From NCBI GenBank assembly GCA_019186945.1, contig JABAQJ010000006.1, forward strand, positions 414,322-478,321: a stretch of DNA of 64,000 nucleotides. Direction: 5' to 3'. This document shows positions 1-8,903 of the stretch, piece by piece. This DNA comes from Gemmatimonadaceae bacterium. GTDB taxonomy: Bacteria; Gemmatimonadota; Gemmatimonadetes; Gemmatimonadales; Gemmatimonadaceae. The translations under genes and the position numbers were made by a program. The notes below the pieces were generated by a model. The model did no database searches and was not told the DNA's origin. It saw only the letters and a list, made by a program, of their open reading frames with translations. Position 1 is the first letter of the stretch. The number at the start of each line of letters is the position of its first letter.

Positions 1-1623
1 CGTGAAGCGTGGTGGGTCGCCGCCCTCACCGTGCTGGCACTCGGGCTCCGGGCATGGCAGCTACAACACGCTGGATTGTCCCAGTTCGATGAAGGTGTGT
101 ATGCCTTCAGCGGGTTGGGGCTGAGCGACCCCACACAGCCGCACCGGCTTTTCCCCGACCAGGAAAAGTTTTCGCCCCCGGTCTACTTCTCCCTGGTTGC
201 CCTCTCGTTCCTGGTCTTCGGCGCCGCCGATCGGTCGGCGATTCTGGTCAACGTACTGCTGGGAACGGCAACAGTGCCCGCCGTCTGGTGGATTGCCCGG
301 CGGTGGGTTGGCGCTCCCGCCGCGCTTGCCGCCGCGTTGATGCTGGCGACCCGCGGCGGTCACATCCTTCTGTCGCGTTCGGCGCTCACCGACGTCACGT
401 TCGCACTCGTCTTCCTGATCGCGTTAGGTGTGGTCGCAGTCGCACTCGATCGCGCTGACCGAACCTCGGGCGTACTGGCGGGACTCGCCGTCGGGCTCGC
501 ATGGAATACGAAGTACCACGGCTGGTTCGCGCTGGTCATCGCCGTGCTTGCCATCGGCGCGAAGTGGCGCATCGAACGGCAATCTCTCGACTCGCTCAAG
601 CCGGTAATCCGCACATGGATCGTCATGTCAGTGGTTGCCGCGGCCTGCTACCTCCCGTGGACTGTGTTCGTCAATTCGCAACCCGGCGGGTCAGCCGGAT
701 GGGCGTCGTACTTCGCGACCATGCTCCGCATCGACTGGTTCGGCGGACTGGCCAGCTATTCGCGCCAGTTCTGGCTACTGGAGGGACCTTGGTCAAGGTC
801 GTCAATAGCCCTCGCGATCGTGATCGCCGGATTGTGGCGAGCCCGAGCTGCACAGGGCGGCGTGTCGCCGAGGCTCCTCGTGCTGGGACTCGTCGGGGCG
901 CTCCTCGGGTCCGAAGGGACGGCGGTCGTGCTAGCCGTCCTCGCGGTTGTTCGTCGACTTCGTTCTCGCACGCCGATTGCCTACGGCGTCTGGTGCATGA
1001 TCGCGCTCGTGGCACTCTGGGTGGTGATGGCGCCTCTGTATCAGCCTTACTTCCGCCTCATGGTCCCCTTCTCGATAGCGACGTTCATTCTGGCGGGCGA
1101 CGAACTCGCGTATCGTCTGCGAGGCCCGGCCGAACCACGACCTCTGCTGGCGATGGGTGTGCTGGGCGCGGCTGTGTCGATCGCAATCCTGATTCCGCGC
1201 CACACGCAGTGGTGGCGTGACAACCGATCCCTGGCCATGGTCGCCGCAGGTGTCGATCGCTCGATTCCGGCAGGCGCACCGATCGCGGTGATCGGGGAGC
1301 CACCGCTCGCGTTCTACCTGCACCTCCTCGGGCATGCCGCGTTCGATCGCGTGACTCTCAAGGAACTGGACGGTGGTGCCGTGCCGGTGTATGTGATCGC
1401 CGGTCGATACGCCCAAGCCGCGCGGAGCCTCCGTGATGGCCTGCGGGAGCGGGCTTCGGTGCTCGATACCCTGGGCCGTTTCCCGATGGTACCATCTGAT
1501 CTCCGACTGCTCGACGACTACGGACCGTTCCGGGCGCCAGCCTACCGCGCACATCCCGATTCGTCGTACGACCTCGTGCTGTTCCGGTACGATCCGGCGC
1601 GCCGGGTCGTGGATCGGCGGTGA
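1..1623 (+). CDS. GT-C (GT39/PMT-ArnT-like) glycosyltransferase, 5' truncated by window edge
   Basis: This is a multi-pass membrane glycosyltransferase that probably moves a sugar from a polyprenyl-phosphate donor onto an acceptor at the outer face of the inner membrane. The reading frame is open from base 1, so the true start lies outside the window; an internal GTG at 31 is a less likely start because coding-like sequence (REAWW...) precedes it. After the first membrane segment comes FDEGVYAFSG, the loop-1 acidic pair typical of ArnT/PMT proteins, followed by about ten hydrophobic segments and a soluble C-terminal part from about residue 400. The stop overlaps the next start (GTGA), so the two are translationally coupled. 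The sugar and acceptor cannot be told. Confidence 0.8.
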   Translation, partial: REAWWVAALTVLALGLRAWQLQHAGLSQFDEGVYAFSGLGLSDPTQPHRLFPDQEKFSPPVYFSLVALSFLVFGAADRSAILVNVLLGTATVPAVWWIARRWVGAPAALAAALMLATRGGHILLSRSALTDVTFALVFLIALGVVAVALDRADRTSGVLAGLAVGLAWNTKYHGWFALVIAVLAIGAKWRIERQSLDSLKPVIRTWIVMSVVAAACYLPWTVFVNSQPGGSAGWASYFATMLRIDWFGGLASYSRQFWLLEGPWSRSSIALAIVIAGLWRARAAQGGVSPRLLVLGLVGALLGSEGTAVVLAVLAVVRRLRSRTPIAYGVWCMIALVALWVVMAPLYQPYFRLMVPFSIATFILAGDELAYRLRGPAEPRPLLAMGVLGAAVSIAILIPRHTQWWRDNRSLAMVAAGVDRSIPAGAPIAVIGEPPLAFYLHLLGHAAFDRVTLKELDGGAVPVYVIAGRYAQAARSLRDGLRERASVLDTLGRFPMVPSDLRLLDDYGPFRAPAYRAHPDSSYDLVLFRYDPARRVVDRR

Positions 1624-3656
1624 GCGACACATCGGACATGGCGCGCTGGCGACGAACGCTTGCGCTTCTTGCGGCAGCGAGCGTCGCCGCCGTTCCTCTG
1701 CAGGGAACGGTCGGACGCGCCTCCGCGCTCACGCAGCTCGCCGACGCCGATCCCTGGCTGGTTGGCCCGCACGTTGGACTGGTGTACCTGCTCGTGCCGA
1801 TGTCGATCCTCTCGGCGAGCGTACTGTTCCTCGCGCCTGGGTTGATGCTGGCGGTGATCGCGCGGCGCGCCACGAAGCTGACCACCTGGTTCGTTACCGG
1901 ACTCGCGTTGTCCATGCCGGTAGTCAGCCTGCTCGCGGGCGTCGCCACCCGAGTGGCTGCCCGTCCGGTGACCGGCGTGTGGTTCGGGGTACTGGTCCTC
2001 GCTCTGGCCATCGTCCTCGGTTTCGTTGCCGACTTGCAGGTACGGCGCGGCAGATCACGGCCGCCCGAGATGACTCGCGAGGATCGGTTCGCGATCGGCC
2101 TCATGCTGGCGCTGGCGTGCGTCACGTGGGCTGCGTTGGCGCCGAAGTTTCTGTGGGAGAGCCTGAATGGCGATGGCGCACATGCTTTCGAGTCGTCGCG
2201 ATTGCTGGTCCGCCATGCGTGGCCATTCTGGCCGCCGGAGGCAGGACCGGTGTCAGGCTTCCCGGGCATGACATCGATGCTCTTTGCGTTCCCGAACGGC
2301 TGGTTTCTGCGGCTGTTCGGCGATGTCGACGCCGCTGTCCGGGCTCCCTTCCTGCTGTATCTCGTCGCGCTCTTCGCGTCACTGCTCTCGTTAGGGTTGG
2401 ACGGAGTCCGTCGCGTTCCGCCACGCGTTCAGGTGGCGGTAGCGATCGGCCTGGCGGCGTACGCGCTCGCGATGGCATTTAGCGCTACCTACAACCCCTA
2501 CAGCGCTGACATCGCACTCCCGGCAACGCAGGACACGCTGCTGATGGTGTGCTTCCTTGGCGCGGTCGACGCGTGGTGGCGTGGCGAGTGGGGGTGGCTG
2601 GGGCTGTTTGCCGTCCTCACGTACGTCTCGCTGCCGAACGGGCTCATCCTCCTCGGCTTACTGCTCGTCGCGGACATGAGTGTAACGCGGCCGATCTCCT
2701 GGCGCCGCATCGGCAGGTTCGCCGCTATCGTTGCCGGCTGCGTCGTCGTCGTCGGACTCGTGCCGCGAGCGCTCTCCGCGTCAGGAGTGCCCGAGCCAGG
2801 TGGGGAATATGGGCTTGCGGGCACTTTGCGCTACTTTGCCTTCCTGCAGTTCACGGACTGGTCGCGCCTGCTCTACATCGCGATCCCGTCAGGCATCTTT
2901 CCGTTCTTCCATGCGTTTCGCTGGCCAACCCACGATCGACGCGCGCGCATGCTGCTGCTGCTGGCGTTGGCCTATTTCCTGTTCTTCTTCGTTCAGGCAC
3001 ATATCGCGCTCCATCACTTCGTTCCCGCCATGCTGCTTCCGGTTGCCGCCGCTTTACGCGCACCGATCGGGCAGCCTGGTGTGGAGCGACGGTGGGTGCA
3101 TGCCTGGTGGGCCGCAGCGACGATCGCAGTGCTCCTGTCCCTGCCTCGTGCATTGTCGGTGCATACCGATGGTCGCCGCGTCGCGAAGGCCATCAGCATC
3201 GACGCCGGGGACTACGCCGCCTCCAGTGCCGAACTGTTCCGGCATTCCACACTCCTTGACAGGCTGTTCCCCTACGACTGGGATCCGCGAGTTCCGTACG
3301 AATCGTATGGCGGCTCGCCCCTGGTCTGGAATCGTTATGCAGTGCATGGTCCGCTCACGGCGTCCGCAAACTATCGACTTCAGAGGGCTGACATGCCGCC
3401 ACCGGCCGGGATGACGCGCCTGGCCTCGGATAGCGGCGCCGTCCTGTACGTCCGCGACACGACGCGGTGGGTCGCCGACCGCGCGCGACGACCACGTACG
3501 CCCGCGGGAAGCTTTGCCTACTTCGTGCCGAGGAGCGTTCTCTTCCGAGGTATCCCCGATTCTGCGGGTCCGCCGATCGTCGACGTGGTGGCGACGCTCG
3601 AACGCATGGGCATCGACATGACGCCGATTCTCGCGCGCCTCGGTATCAAACGTTAG
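1620..3656 (+). CDS. large multi-pass membrane protein of glycan locus, possibly GT-C type
   Basis: A 678-residue membrane protein with roughly a dozen hydrophobic segments and a soluble C-terminal tail of about 170 residues. The GTG start overlaps the stop of the preceding glycosyltransferase. An acidic patch, NGDGAHAFESSR near residue 182, follows a membrane segment and could be the loop acid of a GT-C fold, but I do not recognise a family. Context (membrane glycosyltransferase before it, flippase-methyltransferase fusion and glycosidases after it) supports a role in assembling a surface glycan. The gene ends CGT-TAG-GC, one of the CGTTAGG motifs common in this window. Treat the function as unknown. 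Confidence 0.75.
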   Translation: MSDTSDMARWRRTLALLAAASVAAVPLQGTVGRASALTQLADADPWLVGPHVGLVYLLVPMSILSASVLFLAPGLMLAVIARRATKLTTWFVTGLALSMPVVSLLAGVATRVAARPVTGVWFGVLVLALAIVLGFVADLQVRRGRSRPPEMTREDRFAIGLMLALACVTWAALAPKFLWESLNGDGAHAFESSRLLVRHAWPFWPPEAGPVSGFPGMTSMLFAFPNGWFLRLFGDVDAAVRAPFLLYLVALFASLLSLGLDGVRRVPPRVQVAVAIGLAAYALAMAFSATYNPYSADIALPATQDTLLMVCFLGAVDAWWRGEWGWLGLFAVLTYVSLPNGLILLGLLLVADMSVTRPISWRRIGRFAAIVAGCVVVVGLVPRALSASGVPEPGGEYGLAGTLRYFAFLQFTDWSRLLYIAIPSGIFPFFHAFRWPTHDRRARMLLLLALAYFLFFFVQAHIALHHFVPAMLLPVAAALRAPIGQPGVERRWVHAWWAAATIAVLLSLPRALSVHTDGRRVAKAISIDAGDYAASSAELFRHSTLLDRLFPYDWDPRVPYESYGGSPLVWNRYAVHGPLTASANYRLQRADMPPPAGMTRLASDSGAVLYVRDTTRWVADRARRPRTPAGSFAYFVPRSVLFRGIPDSAGPPIVDVVATLERMGIDMTPILARLGIKR

Positions 3657-3658
3657 GC

Positions 3659-5239
3659 ATGCGCGCTCGTTTCCGTCCGCTCTGGTATCTCCTGCCACTG
3701 GCACTCGGCGCGGCGCTCGCGCTCGCCTGGGTGCGGGTAACCGGCGGTTCCACGCTCGCCTTCACCCTTCGCCAGGCATCCCCGGCAATAGTTGCGACGA
3801 TGCTGGGCGCGACCGCTGCCTGGCTGGTGCTGCGGTTCCTCCGCTGGCAGTTCCTGCTCAGACGAATCGGTGTACGGCTTCCCATTCGGCCGACTCTCGC
3901 CAGCTACATCGCAGCCCTTCCGGGTACGGCGACGCCCGCCTACATCGGCGAGGTCGCGCGGGCGATCTTCCTGCGGCGGCGTTTCGGTACGCCTCTCCGG
4001 CCTGTCATCCTTGTCCTCGTCCTCGAGCGACTGTACGACGTGGCAGCCCTGGCTCTGCTAGCCCAGGCTACTGGCGTCGGCATCGGACTGCCGTTCCTCG
4101 TGGTGGCGATGGCAGGCGCTGCACTCCTGGTAGCGGTCGCGCGGCGCGCGGGCGTTGCCCATTCAGCGATCCAACGTCTCCGGTCCCCCCTCGCCGTTGC
4201 GGCAGCGCTGAGCGCGTCGATGATCGCGTGGACGATCGCCGGCATCCTGTACGCACTGGCGGCGGCTGCCCTTGGCAGTCAGCTGGCCGCTTCCGATGGC
4301 ATCGGCGTATTCGCTCGCTCGACCCTCCTCGGTGCCGTGACGCTGTCGCCTGCCGGCGTTGGCGCGACGGGGTCGATCGCCATCGTGCAGCTGCAATCGC
4401 TCGGCCTTGCAGTGGGTCAGGCGGTGAGCATCGTGACGCTCGTCCGCCTCGCCAGCACCGGAGCGGCCCTGGCTGTCGGCAGTGCGTTCCTGTGGCGCGA
4501 GCTCCGCGGCAAGACCCGTCCTGTCGAAGAAGGCGTCGCACACTTCGACACCATTGCCAGCGAGTATAACGCGCAGTGGTCTCCACATGTCTGGGATCTG
4601 CTGCTCGATCGGAAACTGTCGCTGATGGCAAGCGCGCTTCCGTCACCGCCGCAGGCGGCCGGTATTGGAGTGGATCTGGGGTGTGGTCTCGGCATCCAGA
4701 CGGCGGAAATGCGCCGTCGCGGCTTCCAGGTGGTCGGGTTGGAGCCGTCGGTGGGACTCCTCATGCAGAATCGGGCCGGCGGTGCCCCCGTCGTTGCCGC
4801 GGATGCGCTGAACATCCCGCTGAGAACCGCATCCGTCGACTTCGTGTTCGTGATCGGCGTGCTGCATCACCTTCCCGGGCAACCAGCGCAAGACTCCGCG
4901 CTCCGCGAGATCGCTCGAGTGCTCAGGCCAGACGGTATTCTTCTCGTCCACGAAAGCAACCCCCGTAATCCGCTCTTCCGGTTTTACATGGGATACCTGT
5001 TCCCCATCCTCAAGAGCATAGACGAAGGGACCGAGTGGTGGATCGATCCTGGGCGCTGGCGGAACGTCGACGGGCTCACCCTCGCGACTGTGAGGTACTT
5101 CACCTTCCTGCCGGACTTCACACCGCGCTTCCTGATGCAGCCGGCCATCGCCATCGAGCGGTGGCTGGAGCGCGGTCCCACCCGCGGGTTCTCGGCGCAC
5201 TATCTTGCCGTCCTTCGTCGGGGTCGCGATGCTGTCTGA
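3659..5239 (+). CDS. LPG-synthase-type membrane domain fused to SAM-dependent methyltransferase
   Basis: A 526-residue two-part protein. Residues about 1-280 are hydrophobic and match the UPF0104/AglD/lysylphosphatidylglycerol synthase membrane domain, including PAYIGEVARAIFLRRRFG, the G-E-x-x-R signature of these flippase-like proteins. Residues about 290-526 form a class I methyltransferase: HFDTIASEYN entry motif, SAM-binding VDLGCGLGIQT near residue 338, GLEP acidic motif, and VLHHLPG...LREIARVLRPDGILL. The ATG at 3659 lies two bases after the preceding stop; an in-frame upstream extension exists but only overlaps the previous gene. The two halves are usually separate proteins (compare 17744-18751 and 16729-17733). 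Which lipid or sugar is flipped or methylated is unknown. Confidence 0.82.
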   Translation: MRARFRPLWYLLPLALGAALALAWVRVTGGSTLAFTLRQASPAIVATMLGATAAWLVLRFLRWQFLLRRIGVRLPIRPTLASYIAALPGTATPAYIGEVARAIFLRRRFGTPLRPVILVLVLERLYDVAALALLAQATGVGIGLPFLVVAMAGAALLVAVARRAGVAHSAIQRLRSPLAVAAALSASMIAWTIAGILYALAAAALGSQLAASDGIGVFARSTLLGAVTLSPAGVGATGSIAIVQLQSLGLAVGQAVSIVTLVRLASTGAALAVGSAFLWRELRGKTRPVEEGVAHFDTIASEYNAQWSPHVWDLLLDRKLSLMASALPSPPQAAGIGVDLGCGLGIQTAEMRRRGFQVVGLEPSVGLLMQNRAGGAPVVAADALNIPLRTASVDFVFVIGVLHHLPGQPAQDSALREIARVLRPDGILLVHESNPRNPLFRFYMGYLFPILKSIDEGTEWWIDPGRWRNVDGLTLATVRYFTFLPDFTPRFLMQPAIAIERWLERGPTRGFSAHYLAVLRRGRDAV

Positions 5240-5254
5240 GGGTCAAGACATCGC

Positions 5255-7006
5255 ATGAGCCTCCTGTCTGACGCCTGCTCGACGATGATCCATCCGGCTT
5301 TCACGATCGGTTTGGAGCGAGGTGTGCGGTCGCGCCCGCGCTTGACGGGACTTCTCGCGCTGGCCCTGCTGGGTTCGGCGTGCGGAGGCGGAGGCAAGGG
5401 CCCGGACATCACGTTGACTCCGCCGACGCCGACGCGCATCGACGTGACTCCGGCCGCCGTCACCCTCGACGTCGGGGGGTCGCAGCAACTGGGTGCAACG
5501 GTCTACGACCAAAACGGTCAAACCATGTTCGCTCAGACACCGGTGTGGTCCAGCTTGAACACAGGGGTGGTGTCGGTCACCGCGAGCGGTTTCGCCACGG
5601 CTGTCGGCGCAGGCGCTACAAAGGTCTCGGCGACGGTTGGCGCCGCCATCGGGACCGCGTCATTCACCGTCAACCAGCCCGTGGACGTGATTCCGTCACA
5701 GACGTTTCAGACTATCGTCGGCTGGGAGGGAACGGGATCGATCGGTGAGGTCGAATGCAACCAGACGGCGTTCCAGAACTACAAGGTCACCGTACTGAAT
5801 CGTCTGTCCGGCGAACTTGGCGTGAACCGTGTTCGTCTTCAGGTCCGAAGCGGATACGAGAGTCCCGTGGACTACTTCCAGCAGTTCCGCTCGGGGCAAA
5901 TCGATTACGCCACGTGGCAGGCCACGTGGTACACGCCGGTGAACGACAACGCCAACCCCAACGTCACTGATCCATCGAAGTTCCAGTGGGGGTGGCTGGA
6001 CTATCAGATCGACGAAGTAGTGCTGCCGTTGATGCAACGACTGCAGGCACGAGGCGAGAAGCTGTACGTCAACCTCAACTACATCGACTTCAAGCAGAAC
6101 AAGCTCAAGAATTTCATTCCGGAGAAGCAGCCGGCGGAGTACGCGGAGTTCGTTTTGGCTGCCTTCCAGCACATCACGCAGAAGTATGGATGGTCGCCGG
6201 ATGCACTGGAGATTCTTCTGGAACCGCAGAACGCGGGTGACGTGAATACCACGGTGACTGGCGCCGACCTCGGCGCGGCCATCGTTGCTGCTGGGAGCAG
6301 GCTGGCGTCGGCTGGCTACCACCCTGACATCATAGCGCCGTCGGACGCCTCCATGGCGAACTCGATCGCCCTGTACGATGCCATGATCCAGACGCCGGGA
6401 GTCCTCCAGTACCTGAAGGAGTTCTCCTATCACCGTTATCAGGGGGTCTCGCTCGCGAACCTGCAAGCCATCGCCCAGCGTGGCCAGCGCGATCGTGTGC
6501 GTACGTCCATGCTCGAATGGAACCAGGGAGTGAGCATCGAGACGTTGCTGGAGGATCTGACGGTCGGCAACGTGTCCGCGTGGCAGCAGTTCAGCATGGC
6601 GTTCTGCTCCAACAATACGGACGCCACGCGAACGGGGATCTACTACCAGATCAATCAGTCCAATCCCGGCAATCCGATCGTCACGACCACGAACAATGCC
6701 CGGGATTACCGGCAGATCTTCAACTATGTCCGCGCGGGAGCGGTACGCATCGGAGCCGCCAGCGGCAACGCGCAGCTTCTGTCTCCGGTCGCTTTTCGCA
6801 ACGCCGACGGTCGCTACGTCGCAGTCGTTCGTACCCAGGCTGCCGCCACGTTCGCGTTGCGTGGTCTTCCCGCCGGCACCTACGGCGTCAACTACGGTGT
6901 TCAGCAGCCCTTCAATGTGGACCTCCCCGATGTGGTCGTCGTTGCAGGGGTGCCCATCAGCGTTGGCATCCCGGCAAAGGGCGTGATCACCCTGTACCAG
7001 CGATGA
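5255..7006 (+). CDS. lipoprotein with BIG2-like domain and clan GH-A glycosidase-like barrel (paralog 1)
   Basis: Probable secreted glycan hydrolase anchored in a membrane. A hydrophobic segment ends in LLGSAC (lipobox, Cys 43; Cys 33 if ATG 5285 is the start). Residues about 55-135 resemble a bacterial Ig-like group 2 domain (RIDVTPAAVTLDVGGSQQL). The rest looks like a clan GH-A beta/alpha barrel: IVGWEGTGSIGE opening, NRVRLQVRSGYES strand, candidate acid/base Glu 323 in ILLEPQN and candidate nucleophile Glu 421 in SMLEWNQG, then a C-terminal beta-sandwich-like part. The family number is uncertain (GH5/GH30/GH39-like). The next gene is a paralog and overlaps by ATGA. By analogy with PslG-type hydrolases of EPS operons it may trim the polymer made by this locus; that is inference. 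Confidence 0.75.
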   Translation: MSLLSDACSTMIHPAFTIGLERGVRSRPRLTGLLALALLGSACGGGGKGPDITLTPPTPTRIDVTPAAVTLDVGGSQQLGATVYDQNGQTMFAQTPVWSSLNTGVVSVTASGFATAVGAGATKVSATVGAAIGTASFTVNQPVDVIPSQTFQTIVGWEGTGSIGEVECNQTAFQNYKVTVLNRLSGELGVNRVRLQVRSGYESPVDYFQQFRSGQIDYATWQATWYTPVNDNANPNVTDPSKFQWGWLDYQIDEVVLPLMQRLQARGEKLYVNLNYIDFKQNKLKNFIPEKQPAEYAEFVLAAFQHITQKYGWSPDALEILLEPQNAGDVNTTVTGADLGAAIVAAGSRLASAGYHPDIIAPSDASMANSIALYDAMIQTPGVLQYLKEFSYHRYQGVSLANLQAIAQRGQRDRVRTSMLEWNQGVSIETLLEDLTVGNVSAWQQFSMAFCSNNTDATRTGIYYQINQSNPGNPIVTTTNNARDYRQIFNYVRAGAVRIGAASGNAQLLSPVAFRNADGRYVAVVRTQAAATFALRGLPAGTYGVNYGVQQPFNVDLPDVVVVAGVPISVGIPAKGVITLYQR

Positions 7007-8718
7007 CGCTGCGAATCGCACGGGCACTCGTCTCGCCGGCACTGCTGGCGGCGCTTCTGATCGACTGCAGGCCCGAAGATTCGGACATCGCGCCCGATCT
7101 CCGGTCACGCGCACGAGCGACTGCGGATGCCCCGGTCGCGTTCCTCGACACCGATCGCGAGGCTGTGGTCCTCGCGCCGGGCGCGGCTGCCCGCTTGACG
7201 GCGACCGCCTACGACTCGCTGGTCGCGCCCCTCACCAGCCGGCCGGTCAACTACAGGACGCTCGATCCCACCGTAGCCACCGTCGGGGCCGATGGTCTCG
7301 TCCGCGCCATCGCCGGCGGACTCACCGCCATCGTAGCGGAAAGCGGGGCGGCGGCCGACACGATACCGGTAAGGGTTGCCCATGACGGTGGCGAGGAGAT
7401 ACGTGTCGAGATTTTCCCCGCACGGTCGTTCCAGCGTATCGATGGATGGGAAGCTCATCACCAGTCCGGCGAACTCGATTGCCAGCCGAGCAACTTCGTG
7501 CGGTATCGCGACGAACTGTTCGATCGCGCTGTCACGGAACTCGGCATCAATCGCGTACGCCTCGAAGTCCGCAGCGGCATGGAGGCTCCGAACCTGCATG
7601 CCCCAGGAGGAAACGAGCCGCAATCGACGGCCGTTTCGTTCGGAACGCCGTGGTTCTCCCCGCAGAACGACAACGACGATCCCTTCGTCGCGGATTCGTC
7701 AGGCTTTCAGTTCGGCTGGTTCGACTACAACGTCGCCCAAAGTGTTGTCCCCCTCCGCGACAGGCTCGCCGCGCGTGGCGAACGACTCTACCTCGTGCTG
7801 ACCTACGTCGATTTCTTCCGCACGACGCCGTACGAGCAGATGGAGAACCCGGAGGAATATGCCGAGCTGATAGCCGTGACCTTCGAGCACCTGCACCGGC
7901 GATTCGGCTTCGTCCCGGATGCCGTCGAAGTCATCCTCGAGCCGGACAACACGCCGTGGACGCCCGAACAGGTCGGACGAGCGCTGGTTGCGGCTGGCGA
8001 CAGGCTGCGAGCGTCCGGATTCCATCCCGAATTCATAGCACCGTCAACGACCAACCTCGCCGAGGCCGTCAGATCGTACGATCGGCTGCGGCTGGTCCCG
8101 CGCGTCGGCGAGTACCTCACGGTACTCTCGTACCACCGCTATTCTGGCGTCTCGTCGCCGGCTCTGCACCAACTGAAGCTGCGCGCGCGACGGGATGGGT
8201 TGCGGTTGGCGATGCTGGAGCACACGGAGGGCACGGCGAGCGAACTCCATGATGACCTCACACGGGCCAGCGCCAGCGCGTGGGAGCGCTTTGCGCTCGC
8301 CTTCTGCGGGGCAAACGCCAATCCCGACGCTACCGGCGTCTATTATCAGGTACAACTTCGCGCAGGCTCCCCGCCACGACTGGTCTTCACCAACAGTGCC
8401 CGCCTGTTGCGCCACTACTTCGCCTTCGTGAGGCACGGAGCCGTCCGTATCGCCGCAGCTTCGTCCGATGGCGCTGTCAGTCCCGTGGCCTTCCGCAATA
8501 CCGACGGCGGCACCGTAGTAGTGATTCGGACGAGCAAGAAGTCAGGATTTGCCATCGGCGGCCTGCCAGCTGGACGCTACACGGTGCTGTGGTCACTCGA
8601 TCGGGCGGTGCGTTCGGAGCGCTTTACGACGGACTTGGGCGCCGGCGCGCTCCTGCAGGGCGCCATTCCTGGCTCCGGATTCGTGACGATCTACGCACAG
8701 CGAGCTGAATCCGAGTAA
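7003..8718 (+). CDS. second lipoprotein-like GH-A glycosidase paralog
   Basis: A 571-residue tandem paralog of the preceding protein. ATG 7003 overlaps the previous stop (ATGA). The N-terminal signal ends LLAALLIDC, giving a possible lipid-anchored Cys 22 with an unusual Asp just before it. A BIG2-like domain follows (TATAYDSLVAPL...VATVGADGLVRAI), then the barrel with IDGWEAHHQSGELDC, NRVRLEVRSGMEA, candidate acid/base Glu 313 in VILEPDN and candidate nucleophile Glu 406 in AMLEHTEG. The spacing between the two glutamates (93 residues) is close to the 98 of paralog 1. Several loops differ, so the two may cut different linkages. The gene ends TAA at 8718, and about 185 bp without a gene follow. 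Confidence 0.75.
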   Translation: MTLRIARALVSPALLAALLIDCRPEDSDIAPDLRSRARATADAPVAFLDTDREAVVLAPGAAARLTATAYDSLVAPLTSRPVNYRTLDPTVATVGADGLVRAIAGGLTAIVAESGAAADTIPVRVAHDGGEEIRVEIFPARSFQRIDGWEAHHQSGELDCQPSNFVRYRDELFDRAVTELGINRVRLEVRSGMEAPNLHAPGGNEPQSTAVSFGTPWFSPQNDNDDPFVADSSGFQFGWFDYNVAQSVVPLRDRLAARGERLYLVLTYVDFFRTTPYEQMENPEEYAELIAVTFEHLHRRFGFVPDAVEVILEPDNTPWTPEQVGRALVAAGDRLRASGFHPEFIAPSTTNLAEAVRSYDRLRLVPRVGEYLTVLSYHRYSGVSSPALHQLKLRARRDGLRLAMLEHTEGTASELHDDLTRASASAWERFALAFCGANANPDATGVYYQVQLRAGSPPRLVFTNSARLLRHYFAFVRHGAVRIAAASSDGAVSPVAFRNTDGGTVVVIRTSKKSGFAIGGLPAGRYTVLWSLDRAVRSERFTTDLGAGALLQGAIPGSGFVTIYAQRAESE

Positions 8719-8903
8719 GTTTCTTGTCATGGTGCAACGTTCATCGCCCATGACGTCTTTCTCAGGCGCTGACTCACGACAAGTACGCTGCCGGTGACGC
8801 CAGCTCCCCAGGCCGTCCCAAGAATGCCGCGCGCCGGTTGCGGTGCGCCCGGTCAGGCCCTCGTTTGCGATGCCATGGGCGGTTCACGGGCCTCGGACCG
8901 CGA

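Noticed and set aside
5696..7114. 472-residue open frame antisense to the first glycosidase gene
   Set aside because: It is a shadow of a G+C-rich gene: His/Arg/Val/Asp-rich composition, no recognisable motif, and the sense frame encodes a clear protein.
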